Counted from the first letter of the stretch, positions 53,049-61,368 are shown. The stretch: 64,000 bases of DNA from Halopseudomonas laoshanensis (GCF_008365385.1 NZ_QOVF01000003.1:186001-250000); one strand, 5' to 3'. Made by a program: numbers and translations. Notes: generated by a model not told the origin, from the sequence alone.

Positions 53049-53062
53049 TGTGCAGTTGCACA
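53049..53062. promoter_or_regulatory. Palindrome TGTGCA-GT-TGCACA, probable CdaR-type operator
   Basis: A perfect inverted repeat one base beyond the regulator stop and 120 bases upstream of the permease start. Its place between cdaR and the genes it likely controls makes it the best operator candidate. It is too short and closed to be a terminator. Confidence 0.6.
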
Positions 53063-53063
53063 A

Positions 53064-54185
53064 TTACTCTGCCGGTCGCCATTCACCTTGCAACGCCATG
53101 CTCAGCGCCAGCTGCATGCGATGATCGGCCCTGCTCAGGTCAAGCGCGCTTAGCTGCCCGATGCGCTCCAATCTGTAGCGTAGCGTATTACGATGAATGC
53201 CGAGCTGCGCGGCACTGAATTGCGCCGAGCCGTCGTGCGCCAGCCAAACCCGCAGGGTATCCAGCAAGACGTCTTGCGCATCCGCCAAGCGCAGGCGCTC
53301 GAGGGGTGCCAGCAATTGTCTGACGGTCCAGGACTCGCGCTGGGCATGCAGTAGCGCCGTGAGGCGAAAATCCTCCAGCGCCAGATACCGCCTGGGCAGC
53401 GCCAGGTCTTCGGCAAAATCGCGCAGGGCCAGGAGCGCCTGACAGGCCTGGCGCAGATCGGCCAATGATTCGACCGGCTCCGCAGTATGCACACGCTGTA
53501 GTGCCCAGTGCCGACGGTCAGCCTGCTCAAGCCAGGCATGATCAGCCGCGGCATTCAGCGGCGAGCGCAACCACAGCACAGCGTTGGCTCCCAGTGGCAG
53601 GACCACATGCTGGGGATGCCGCTCGCGCATCTGCATGATCAACTGTGCCTGACTAGTGGGGCTGTCAGCTTCCCGGGCAAGACTCAGCAGGCAGGCCTGC
53701 CGCGGCCAGGCCAGGGCCAGACCCAGATGCTCGGTATCGATCTGCAGTCGGCCGAGAGAATAGCCATCATCCAGCAGATGGGTGAGCCAGGTTTCCTGCT
53801 GCTGGTTATGCCACTGCCGCTCGGCATACGAAGCACGCTGCTCCACCAGCATTTCTGCGGTCATCCGCAGCAACTCGGCCAGCGGCCGAACCTGCTCCGG
53901 ATCGCCGGTGATGCCCAGCACGCCAATCAAACGCCCTTCGTGCATCAGCGGTAGATTCACCCCAGCGCGGACCCCTTGCAAGCAGGCAGCGGCCTCGGCG
54001 TCGATCTCCACCACACGCTGGTTGGCCAGTACCAGTTGCGCCCCTTCGTGGCGGGTATGCAGTCGCGTCGGGTCGCCGCTGCCAATGATCATGCCCTGCG
54101 TATCCATCACATTGAGGTTATGCGGCAGGATGGCCATTGCACGGTCAACGATGTACTGCGCCAGGGTGGTGTCCAGTTCGATCAT
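53064..54185 (-). CDS. cdaR: CdaR/SdaR family sugar-diacid regulator
   Basis: A 373-residue activator. The N-terminal sugar diacid recognition domain (residues 1-135) is clear: LDTTLAQYIVDRAMAILPHNLNVMD, then IIGSGDPTRLHTRHEGA and GVLGITGDPEQVRPLAELLRMTAEML. The C-terminal PucR-type helix-turn-helix is at about 320-370 (LGIHRNTLRYRLERI). CdaR proteins sense glycerate, galactarate or glucarate and activate their uptake and use. The neighbours, a GntP permease and glycerate kinase, point to glycerate. GGAGAG precedes the start. Confidence 0.93.
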   Translation of the reverse strand: MIELDTTLAQYIVDRAMAILPHNLNVMDTQGMIIGSGDPTRLHTRHEGAQLVLANQRVVEIDAEAAACLQGVRAGVNLPLMHEGRLIGVLGITGDPEQVRPLAELLRMTAEMLVEQRASYAERQWHNQQQETWLTHLLDDGYSLGRLQIDTEHLGLALAWPRQACLLSLAREADSPTSQAQLIMQMRERHPQHVVLPLGANAVLWLRSPLNAAADHAWLEQADRRHWALQRVHTAEPVESLADLRQACQALLALRDFAEDLALPRRYLALEDFRLTALLHAQRESWTVRQLLAPLERLRLADAQDVLLDTLRVWLAHDGSAQFSAAQLGIHRNTLRYRLERIGQLSALDLSRADHRMQLALSMALQGEWRPAE

Positions 54186-54279
54186 CTAGGGCTCTCCGCT
54201 CAGGTTTCGGAGCATAGCAGCGCTGAACAAACTTTTTCAGCGGATAGCGGTCTTATAGGTACCTGAACCGATTTAAAAA

Positions 54280-54657
54280 GTGAGCGCCTTGAACAGATCT
54301 ACCGATACGAGCCCACAGGCCGAAGAACGCCTGGTCACCAGCCTGACGCGCGCCTGCGAGCTAGCCAAGCTGGAAATCCCCGGTTTTCTCTGGCTGACAC
54401 ACGAGGGCGATCGCAACCTGTCGCCCGGTAACCTGCACGTTGTCTGGATATTCGACACGCAGGCGAGCTTGGCGCACGCTTTGGAAACCGGTCTGGGTAA
54501 GCGCATGTATGAACTGACGGCCCAAGCCTTCACCGAGGCCGCAATTGCCGTGCGCGCAGCGGAAGCCCATGTCAGCTTCGATACCGAAGAAGCCTGCCAG
54601 CGGCACAATAACGGCAATTGGCAGGCGCGCCTGTCAATGCTGCGCTTGAGTCATTAA
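54280..54657 (+). CDS. Conserved hypothetical protein, 125 residues
   Basis: A small soluble protein that I cannot assign. It reads like a conserved Pseudomonas family: ACELAKLEIPGFLWLTHEGD near residue 25, NLHVVWIFDTQASLAHALETGLGKRMYELT near 50, and a C-terminal HNNGNWQARL. No signal peptide or membrane segment is seen. The start is GTG at 54280; a TTG at 54289 is a second choice. Divergent from cdaR and followed on the same strand by another small gene. Confidence 0.72.
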   Translation: MSALNRSTDTSPQAEERLVTSLTRACELAKLEIPGFLWLTHEGDRNLSPGNLHVVWIFDTQASLAHALETGLGKRMYELTAQAFTEAAIAVRAAEAHVSFDTEEACQRHNNGNWQARLSMLRLSH

Positions 54658-54782
54658 CACCACCGCGAAAGATTCATCGCCCCGCAACACCCCTGTCACT
54701 CTGCTGTCATGCCACCGGGACAATCTGAAGCTTCTCGCTCAGAGCTACCCGAGTCTCCCGCCCCCATATCGGAGGATGCAGC

Positions 54783-54977
54783 ATGACTTTTGACCAAGAC
54801 AATCTCGACGACTCTACCAGCAACGTACGTAAACAACGGCGCCAGCAGGAAGACAAGAAGCGCATGGCCTACCGCCGTGCGATCGAGGACTACCGGGAAA
54901 GCAAAGCGCTGCATGCGCTGGTGTGCGACTTCCCCGATCTGATCGGTACTGCACAGAATCACCAGCGCCTGCATTAA
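54783..54977 (+). CDS. Small conserved hypothetical protein, 64 residues
   Basis: A short, highly charged protein: an acidic N-terminus, a basic middle (KQRRQQEDKKRMAYRR) and the segment RRAIEDYRESKALHALVCDFPDL. The latter recalls the small PA3496-type family of Pseudomonas (RRxIEDYxExKxL), but this is only an impression. GGAGG lies seven bases before the ATG, which strongly supports translation. Function unknown. Confidence 0.75.
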   Translation: MTFDQDNLDDSTSNVRKQRRQQEDKKRMAYRRAIEDYRESKALHALVCDFPDLIGTAQNHQRLH

Positions 54978-55010
54978 CGGAACGGCGGCAGCTGGCGACT
55001 TTATCGCTGA

Positions 55011-57173
55011 TCAGAATGCATACTGCAGCTTCACTTCGGCATTGCGCGGTGCGCCATAAAAGCCGCCGTTATAGACGAAGGTGGTGTAGTAAGTACGGTC
55101 CAGCAGGTTGTTCAGGTTCAGGCTGGCGGTCAGGTCCGGTAGCAGTTCCTGGCGAGCCATCAGGTCCACCACTGCATAGCTGCCCTGTTCTGCCTTTTCG
55201 CCATTGGGGCCGGAATTTTCCTTGTAGATATCGCCCTGCCAGCGCACCGCGCCGCCCACAACGGTGCGGTGGGGTCCATCGAGTAGGTCGTAGGTGCCGG
55301 ACAGTCGGAACATGTCTTCGGGCTCGTAGGTGAGCGCTGCCTCACCTTCGGCGTCTTCGGCCTCGCGATGGGTATAGCCTGCGTACAAGCGCGCCCGCGG
55401 CGTGACTTCGCCGGACACTTCCGCCTCGAACCCCTTGGACACCACCCCTTCTCGAGGGCGATAGCGCTGCTCGCCATCAATCATGCGGTCCGGTTCAGCT
55501 ACGTTGTCCTGTTCGATGCGAAAAACCGACAACGACGCATTCACACGCTCATTGAGAAACGCTGCCTTGATGCCGGCGTCGTAGCTGGTGCCTTCGATGG
55601 GCGCAAGCACCTGGTTGCTGACGTCGCGATTGGACTGGGGATTGAAGATCTGGCTGTAGCCGGCATACAGCGAGTAGGTATCATTTATGTCGTAGATCAC
55701 GCCGCCGTAGGGGGTGACTTCATCGCTATGGCTGTACTCGTCGGTCTTCTGCTTGTTAACCCACTCCTCCCGTTCCCAGTCGCTGACCCGGACCCCCGCG
55801 ACCACGGCAAGGGCATCGGTAACGCTTAGCCGCGCCGCAGTGTAATAGCCGGACTGGTCAGTGGTAGCCTTGCGAAAGCGTGAGGCCTGTTCGTCGAACA
55901 CCGGGCGCGGATAGTCCCAATCATAGAAGCTACCGGGATCAGGCCGGGTCACCGGGTCGTACCATTCCCGGTCGTTGGTCTCCCGGGCGCGGTTCCAGCC
56001 GACTATCAGCTCGTGCTCACGCCCCATGAATTCGAAAGGCCCGCTGGCGAACAGGTTCACGCCGGTCTGGCTACGGTCGACACTGAAGCTGTTAAGGGAG
56101 CTATTGAAGCCGGTGCCGGTGTCCTGGTCGATGTAGCCAGACAGATACTGCATGCGGCCAAAGTAATCACCCTGCAAATGGCTCACCGAGAGCTTGGCAT
56201 TCCAGCCATTGGCGAACTGATGCACCAGGTCGGCGAAGTAGATGCTGCGTTTCTTGTCCCAGACCGTCCAGTCAGTGCCCGTGGTAGTCGAACGGGAAAA
56301 GTCGGTGCGCTGCCCGTTGGAAAAGAACAATGGCACCGGCTCGCCGTAGGTGGTCCCGTCGGAACCCAGATTCTGGTAATCCAAGCCAAATGACAGTGTG
56401 GTGTTTTCCGTCAGGTCGATCTCGCCGATACCGTAGAGCACCTCACGTTGCTGGTGAAGAAAATCCATATAGGACTTGTTGCCCTGGTAGGCGGCCACCA
56501 GACGGCCACGTATGTGACCGTTCTCGGTCAGGGGCCCGGACAGGTCGGTTTCGGCGCGGTACTTGTCCCAGCTACCGGCACTCAGACTGGTGCTGCCCTG
56601 GAATGTCCGGGTTGGCCGTTTGCGCACCAGATTGATCGCCGCGGAGGGGTTGCCCGCGCCACTCAGTAGACCCGCCGCACCGCGCACCACTTCCACCCGG
56701 TCATAGATCGCGGTATCTGCCAGAAAGTCGCCCTCCACGCTGCTTTGCGCTTCCACCGGGGTGCCGTCGATCTGCACATGGGTAATGGGGAAGCCCCGCG
56801 CCGAGGGGAACGCCCGGTCACTTTCCGCCTGATTGACGCTGACGCCGGTGGTCTGGCTCAGCGCGGCAGCCACGTCATTAAGGGCAAAGTCGTCCATCTG
56901 TTGACGGGTGATAACGGCCACCGATTGCGGTGTCTCTCGTGGCGCCAGATTGAGCCCGGTCGCCGAGCGCATATTGCTGGTGGTGTAGGAGCCGGTGTTC
57001 TCGGTCACGCTCTCGTCGAGCGCGCCTTTCTCGGCGGTCACGGTCACCGGTGCAAGATTGGTTACATCGTTGCTTTGACCCGCAGTTGGCGCCTCTTCGG
57101 CTCGCAATGCTGTTGTTGAGGCACTGGCTATAACCAGGCTCGCGGTAAGTACCCATTTATTGCGCTGCAACAT
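55011..57173 (-). CDS. TonB-dependent siderophore receptor (downstream member of tandem pair)
   Basis: A 720-residue outer-membrane receptor. Signal peptide residues 1-25 (ending ALRA before EEAP), a TonB box-like LAPVTVTAEK soon after, a plug domain (about 75-205: RETPQSVAVITRQQMDDFALNDVAAALSQTTGVSV, then YDRVEVVRGAAGLLSGAGNPSAAINLVRKRP) and a barrel ending QYAF. The plug and late barrel match the FpvA/FhuE-type hydroxamate or pyoverdine receptors. No N-terminal signalling domain is present: only about 15 residues separate the signal peptide from the TonB box. It is clearly paralogous to the gene upstream (57239-59437). AAGGAG lies seven bases before the start. Confidence 0.93.
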   Translation of the reverse strand: MLQRNKWVLTASLVIASASTTALRAEEAPTAGQSNDVTNLAPVTVTAEKGALDESVTENTGSYTTSNMRSATGLNLAPRETPQSVAVITRQQMDDFALNDVAAALSQTTGVSVNQAESDRAFPSARGFPITHVQIDGTPVEAQSSVEGDFLADTAIYDRVEVVRGAAGLLSGAGNPSAAINLVRKRPTRTFQGSTSLSAGSWDKYRAETDLSGPLTENGHIRGRLVAAYQGNKSYMDFLHQQREVLYGIGEIDLTENTTLSFGLDYQNLGSDGTTYGEPVPLFFSNGQRTDFSRSTTTGTDWTVWDKKRSIYFADLVHQFANGWNAKLSVSHLQGDYFGRMQYLSGYIDQDTGTGFNSSLNSFSVDRSQTGVNLFASGPFEFMGREHELIVGWNRARETNDREWYDPVTRPDPGSFYDWDYPRPVFDEQASRFRKATTDQSGYYTAARLSVTDALAVVAGVRVSDWEREEWVNKQKTDEYSHSDEVTPYGGVIYDINDTYSLYAGYSQIFNPQSNRDVSNQVLAPIEGTSYDAGIKAAFLNERVNASLSVFRIEQDNVAEPDRMIDGEQRYRPREGVVSKGFEAEVSGEVTPRARLYAGYTHREAEDAEGEAALTYEPEDMFRLSGTYDLLDGPHRTVVGGAVRWQGDIYKENSGPNGEKAEQGSYAVVDLMARQELLPDLTASLNLNNLLDRTYYTTFVYNGGFYGAPRNAEVKLQYAF

Positions 57174-57189
57174 GGGAAATCTCCTTGTT

Positions 57190-57226
57190 CCACAGGTTGT
57201 CGGGCCGAACTACTCCGGCCCTGTGG
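57190..57226 (-). terminator. Hairpin between the two tandem TonB receptor genes
   Basis: CCACAGG (57190-57196) pairs with CCTGTGG (57220-57226), and inside, GGCCG (57203-57207) can pair with CGGCC (57216-57220) as an alternative. It fills most of the 65-base gap and may attenuate transcription between the two receptors or stabilise mRNA ends. Confidence 0.5.
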
Positions 57227-57238
57227 TATTGGGTGGGA

Positions 57239-59437
57239 TCAAAAGCTGTACTTGAGGGTGAGCTTGCCGTTACGCGGCTCGCCATAGGCGTACTGGCTAT
57301 AGAAGCCGATCTGGCTGTAATACTTCTTGTCGAGCAGGTTATCGATATTCAACTGGGCACTGAGGGCGTCGCTGAGCTGGTAGCGGGCCATGACATTGAC
57401 CAGGGCGTAAGATGGCTGCTCGAGCTTTTCCTTCTCGCCCAGCGGATTGGTCGCCACTGTGTAGTTGCCATCCTCCCAGTTGACACCGCCGCCCAGGGTC
57501 AGCCGGTCAAGACGGTAGGTACTGAAGATATTCGCCGTGCGTCGAGAGAACCTCGTATTCACCGGCTCTCCGTCGGCGTCCTTGGCACTGAACTGGGCCC
57601 AGCCAAATAACAGGTTCCAGTTGTCGGACAGCGCGCCGGAAAGCTCGATCTCATAACCATCGCTGGTGGTCCCTTGCGCGGGGTAGTACGCCTGAGCAAT
57701 TCCACCAGGCACAACCGCTCCTACGTCCGGCTGGGCGAGGTTGTCCTGCTCTATGCGGAATAAGGCGAGCGATGCGTTCAAGCGGCCGGCAAAGTACTCA
57801 CCCTTGACCCCGGCTTCGTAGTTCTTGCCCTCCAGCGGCTCCAGGAAATCGCCGTTGCGGTCCTGATATTCTTGCGGATTGAAAATCTCCGAGTAACTGA
57901 CATAGGCTGAATGCTGATCGTTGATGTCGTAGATCAGGCCGGCATAAGGTGTCAGTTCCCTGTCGTGATCAAACTCATACAGCTCGCCATTCCATTTCCT
58001 GCCGTTGGTGTCCCAGTTGCTGATGCGGCTACCGATGATCAGTTGCAGGGGATCAGTCAGTTGCAGGCGTGCGACTGCGTAAGCACCCAATTGGTCGATA
58101 TCCTGGGTGGTATAGGTGCTGGAGGGCCCCCATTGCGGCTCGGGGTGGGAACCGTCCCACTCGTAGTAGTTACCCGTCGGTGACGTCCCCAGTCGCGGGC
58201 GGTTGTCAGTTACCAGCTCCTGCTGGCTATGCATGAGCCCGACGGTGAACTCGTGCTCACGACCGGCAAAGCGGAAGGGTGTGTTGACGTAGACGTCCAG
58301 GGTGTCCTGTTCGCGCCTGACGTCATACCAGCTGGCGCCGCCACTCATGCCCAGCCCGGTTGTCTTGTCAGGTGCGCCGGATAGCCAGAGCAGGCGCAGA
58401 TCACCCTCGTTGATGCTGCGGGTGTAGGCCCCGTATAACTTCACCCCGGAATCAAATACGTGCTCGAGGTTGGCGTAATATGTCGTGTGCTCGGAAGCCC
58501 ATTCCGACCAATCGGTGCCGTTGGTTTTCGACCGACTCCAGTCAGTGCGCGTACCGTCGCTGAACCAGGTGGGCAAACCACCCCACATCGAACCGGTCGG
58601 GCTGTTCTCCTGGTAACTTGCGCCCAGATTAAGCAGGGTACGCTCGGTAAGATCGATCCCAAGCGTACCGAAGAGTACCGATTTTTCCGTTTCGAGCAGA
58701 TCTATATAGGAGTCCTGCTGCAGATAACTGCCGACTACCCGGCCGCGGATCGTGCCGCTTTCATTTAGCGCATCAGCCACATCAAAGGTGCCCTGGTAAC
58801 GATCCCATGAGCCCACCTGACCACTGACAAATCCTGTGAGCTGGTCACTGTCGGCACGCTTGCGTACCAGGTTGATCGCTGCCGACGGGTTGCCGGCCCC
58901 GGTGACCAGACCGGTAGCGCCCCGGACGATCTCGACTCGGTCATACAGGACTGTATCCATCTCCGTTTCACCTGCAGACCAACCGCTGGTCCAGGTCGTC
59001 GGCACGCCGTCGATCTGCAGATTGGTAATATCAAACCCGCGTGCGGAAAATCCGCTGCGCGAACTGTCAAACGCCTTGCTGGACACACCGGTGGTCATGT
59101 TCACCACGTCCGTAATCGACTCCAGCGCCATGTCATCGATTACCTGACGGGTTACCACCGAGACCGACTGCGGTGTTTGGCGAATGGGTAGCGAGAGCCG
59201 GGTGGCGGTATTCATCGAGTCGGTGGTGTAGGACTCAGTGCCTTCGGTAGTGGCGGTTTTGCCCGCTGTGGCCGTCACCGTGACCGCCTCAAGGGTGATG
59301 GATTCGGCGGCTTGAACGGCTGAGTCTGCCGAACTCTGAGCCCAGGCAGGAGCGCTACCGAAAACGGCGAGGCTGATGCTCAAAGACAATAGCGATTGAC
59401 GAGTAGCGAGACGAGAAAAGTGCGAAGAACGGGACAT
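57239..59437 (-). CDS. TonB-dependent siderophore receptor (upstream member of tandem pair)
   Basis: A 732-residue outer-membrane receptor. Signal peptide residues 1-33 (ending PAWA before QSSA), TonB box-like LEAVTVTATAGK, plug domain with RQTPQSVSVVTRQVIDDMALESITDVVNMTTGVSS and YDRVEIVRGATGLVTGAGNPSAAINLVRKRA, and a barrel ending KYSF. It shares long stretches with the next receptor gene, for example YAGYSQIFNPQ versus YVSYSEIFNPQ and the FRIEQDN segment, so the two arose by duplication. No N-terminal signalling domain is visible. It lies 31 bases after the truncated anti-sigma gene, with the sigma gene just beyond. Confidence 0.93.
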   Translation of the reverse strand: MSRSSHFSRLATRQSLLSLSISLAVFGSAPAWAQSSADSAVQAAESITLEAVTVTATAGKTATTEGTESYTTDSMNTATRLSLPIRQTPQSVSVVTRQVIDDMALESITDVVNMTTGVSSKAFDSSRSGFSARGFDITNLQIDGVPTTWTSGWSAGETEMDTVLYDRVEIVRGATGLVTGAGNPSAAINLVRKRADSDQLTGFVSGQVGSWDRYQGTFDVADALNESGTIRGRVVGSYLQQDSYIDLLETEKSVLFGTLGIDLTERTLLNLGASYQENSPTGSMWGGLPTWFSDGTRTDWSRSKTNGTDWSEWASEHTTYYANLEHVFDSGVKLYGAYTRSINEGDLRLLWLSGAPDKTTGLGMSGGASWYDVRREQDTLDVYVNTPFRFAGREHEFTVGLMHSQQELVTDNRPRLGTSPTGNYYEWDGSHPEPQWGPSSTYTTQDIDQLGAYAVARLQLTDPLQLIIGSRISNWDTNGRKWNGELYEFDHDRELTPYAGLIYDINDQHSAYVSYSEIFNPQEYQDRNGDFLEPLEGKNYEAGVKGEYFAGRLNASLALFRIEQDNLAQPDVGAVVPGGIAQAYYPAQGTTSDGYEIELSGALSDNWNLLFGWAQFSAKDADGEPVNTRFSRRTANIFSTYRLDRLTLGGGVNWEDGNYTVATNPLGEKEKLEQPSYALVNVMARYQLSDALSAQLNIDNLLDKKYYSQIGFYSQYAYGEPRNGKLTLKYSF

Positions 59438-59468
59438 GGATTTGACCTTGGCATCGAAATGATTACCC

Positions 59469-59744
59469 CTATGCCGAGCGAGCGTTGCAAACCCGTAAAA
59501 AATAATGACTCAATGTTGAGGTCCAAGCTGATTTACCCCTGCGCGTAGCAAGTCCGCCGAATTCACGCTCCACCACCTGCAGTCGATTCCAGGCCACGCG
59601 ATGCAACGGCTGCTCCTGCAGCCACAGCTCGAAGGCATGGCGAGTGCAGTCGTCTGCACCTTCGGCGCCGAGCGCAACAGCCCAGGCAATCACCCGCTCC
59701 AGCATCTGGTCGGAAATCTCGTGGTTGTCGTCGAAGCTGCTCAT
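59469..59744 (-). pseudogene. Truncated FecR-type anti-sigma factor, only the cytoplasmic domain kept
   Basis: A 91-residue open frame that begins like a FecR-family sigma regulator: MLERVIAWAVALGAEGADDCTRHAFELWLQEQPLHRVAWNRLQ is the N-terminal DUF4880 domain that contacts the sigma factor. A full FecR protein has about 320 residues with one membrane helix and a periplasmic domain that senses the receptor. Here the sequence loses family likeness after GGLATRRGK and stops; no membrane helix follows and only 31 bases remain before the receptor gene. It starts four bases after the sigma stop. It is either a decayed gene or a soluble remnant that still binds sigma. Confidence 0.75.
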
Positions 59745-59748
59745 TGGG

Positions 59749-60249
59749 CTAGCCCATCAGAACGCGATAACAATGACGCAGGGCCTGGGCCATATCCTTT
59801 TCCACCGTGCTCAGAGATACGTTCAACTGCGCAGCTATAAGGGGATAACTCCTGCCTTCCAGCCGCGACAGCAAAAACACCCGGCGTACCCGCGGGTTGA
59901 GACCGTCAAGCAGGGCGTCGATGCGCGCCAGGGCTTCGACAATCTGCAGGTGTTCTTCTGGCGAAGGCATATCAGCCTCTGGCAAGGACCTCAGTCTCTC
60001 CAGCCAGGACCGTTCCAACGCCTGCCGTCGGCGAAAATCGATCAGCAAGCCGTGAGCGATGCGCGCCAGGTAGGCGCGGGGCTCGTCCATGACCGGCATA
60101 GCGGCCTTGCCCAACAAGCGCATGAACACATCCTGCACCAGATCGGCGGAGGTCTCCGCGCAACCTACACGACGGTACACCACGGCCTTCAACCAATGGC
60201 TGTGGCGCGTGTAAAGTCGGTCCAGAGTAGGTTCTGCCGCAGACAGCAT
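59749..60249 (-). CDS. FecI-type ECF sigma factor for iron uptake
   Basis: A 166-residue extracytoplasmic function sigma factor. Region 2 is at about 5-75 (LYTRHSHWLKAVVYRRVGCAETSADLVQDVFMRLL, then YLARIAHGLLIDFRRR) and region 4 at about 105-160 (GLNPRVRRVFLLSRLEGRSYPLIAAQLNVSLSTVEKDMAQALRHC), both typical of the FecI/FpvI/FiuI group that transcribes TonB receptor genes. It is followed by the truncated anti-sigma and two receptors, the usual gene order. A strong Fur-like box lies upstream, so it is expected to be made only when iron is scarce. Confidence 0.93.
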   Translation of the reverse strand: MLSAAEPTLDRLYTRHSHWLKAVVYRRVGCAETSADLVQDVFMRLLGKAAMPVMDEPRAYLARIAHGLLIDFRRRQALERSWLERLRSLPEADMPSPEEHLQIVEALARIDALLDGLNPRVRRVFLLSRLEGRSYPLIAAQLNVSLSTVEKDMAQALRHCYRVLMG

Positions 60250-60291
60250 GCTCGTGGCTCACATCGAAAGACTGAGGCAACGGATACTACT

Positions 60292-60313
60292 GATAACGAT
60301 AATGATTCGCAAT
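60292..60313 (-). promoter_or_regulatory. Fur box upstream of the ECF sigma gene
   Basis: GATAACGATAATGATTCGC (60292-60310) agrees with the classical GATAATGATAATCATTATC at 15 of 19 positions. It lies 43 bases upstream of the sigma start, where Fur would block transcription when iron is plentiful. This is the best Fur site I found in the window. Confidence 0.78.
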
Positions 60314-60361
60314 GGCATTGGGGCTTCTTTGCGCCGCAGTCTTCCGTGCTTGCTTGCAGAA

Positions 60362-61303
60362 TTAACCTTTCACAGTAAACCGGGCAGCAATACGTTTGAT
60401 CGACGCGCGTTCTTCACGCAAATAAGCCAGAAAGGCTTCGGCGACCGGACTCATGCGCTTGCCGCGGGCATGCACCGCACACCAGCTGCGATACAGCGGC
60501 AACTCAGTGAAATCCAGACGTACCAGGTCGCCATTGCGCAAGAACGCTGCAGCCGAATGCTCGGAAACCAGCGCTATGCCCAATCCGGCTGCGGCGCCCT
60601 GAACCATGCTTTCGCCCGAGCCCATTTGCATGGTGTGCTGCAAATGCACCCGGCGCTGGACGAAGAAATCATCGCAGGCCTTGCGTGTGCCCGAGCCGGG
60701 CTCACGCTGCAGCACACACTGGGTTTCCAGCTCCGCCAGCGCCAGTGAAGGCTGATTGGTCAGAGGATGGCTGGGCGCAGCCACGGCAATGATGGCATTG
60801 TTCAGGAACGGGAAGAACTCCAGCGCCCGATCCTCCGGCACCAGACCCATCAGCACTATATCGTCCTGATTGTCCTGTAAGCGCTGGATGACCTGTGAAC
60901 GCCGGGTGACTTCAAGGCGGAAGCTGACCTGGGGGAAGCGTTGCCGGAACTCTGCCAACAGGTGAGGCGTCAGGTATTGAATGCTGCTCACCACCGCTAA
61001 CCGCAACTCACCCTGAAGACTGCCCTGCAAGGTGGTCAGGCTCATGTCCAGACTGTCCAGCCGGGCAAATATATCGCCACTGGCCTGCAGCAGGCTGTCA
61101 GCCGCTTCAGTCATGTACAGCTTCTTGCCGACGTACTCGAACAACCCCTGCCCGACCAGTTCCTCCAACTGACGAATCTGCTGACTCACCGCCGATTGGG
61201 TCAGCGACATCTCTTCCGCTGCCCGGCTGTAGGAGAGGCTTCGGCACACCGCCTGGAACACCTGCATCTGTCGCAGGGTCAACCGATAGAGGGATTTGCG
61301 CAT
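60362..61303 (-). CDS. LysR-type regulator divergent from pycA
   Basis: A 313-residue LysR family regulator with the helix-turn-helix in residues 5-65 (TLRQMQVFQAVCRSLSYSRAAEEMSLTQSAVSQQIRQLEELVG) and an effector domain at 95-300 (ELRLAVVSSIQYLTPHLLAEFRQRFPQVSFRLEVT). It lies divergent to pycA with a perfect palindrome between, the same arrangement as in P. aeruginosa, and is the likely regulator of the pyruvate carboxylase genes. Its middle is CbbR-like in flavour but no Calvin-cycle genes are present. Confidence 0.93.
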   Translation of the reverse strand: MRKSLYRLTLRQMQVFQAVCRSLSYSRAAEEMSLTQSAVSQQIRQLEELVGQGLFEYVGKKLYMTEAADSLLQASGDIFARLDSLDMSLTTLQGSLQGELRLAVVSSIQYLTPHLLAEFRQRFPQVSFRLEVTRRSQVIQRLQDNQDDIVLMGLVPEDRALEFFPFLNNAIIAVAAPSHPLTNQPSLALAELETQCVLQREPGSGTRKACDDFFVQRRVHLQHTMQMGSGESMVQGAAAGLGIALVSEHSAAAFLRNGDLVRLDFTELPLYRSWCAVHARGKRMSPVAEAFLAYLREERASIKRIAARFTVKG

Positions 61304-61348
61304 GCTGGACTACCCTTAAGAAGACTAAAATGCATCTGCCAGCAGGAT

Positions 61349-61368
61349 GTATAAGTTATTACTTATAC
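61349..61368. promoter_or_regulatory. LysR-type operator between lysR and pycA
   Basis: GTATAAGT-TATT-ACTTATAC is a perfect inverted repeat with 8-base arms and a 4-base spacer. It contains the T-N11-A core usual for LysR-type sites. It is 46 bases upstream of the lysR start and 83 bases upstream of pycA, in an AT-rich stretch of about 90 bases. Confidence 0.7.
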
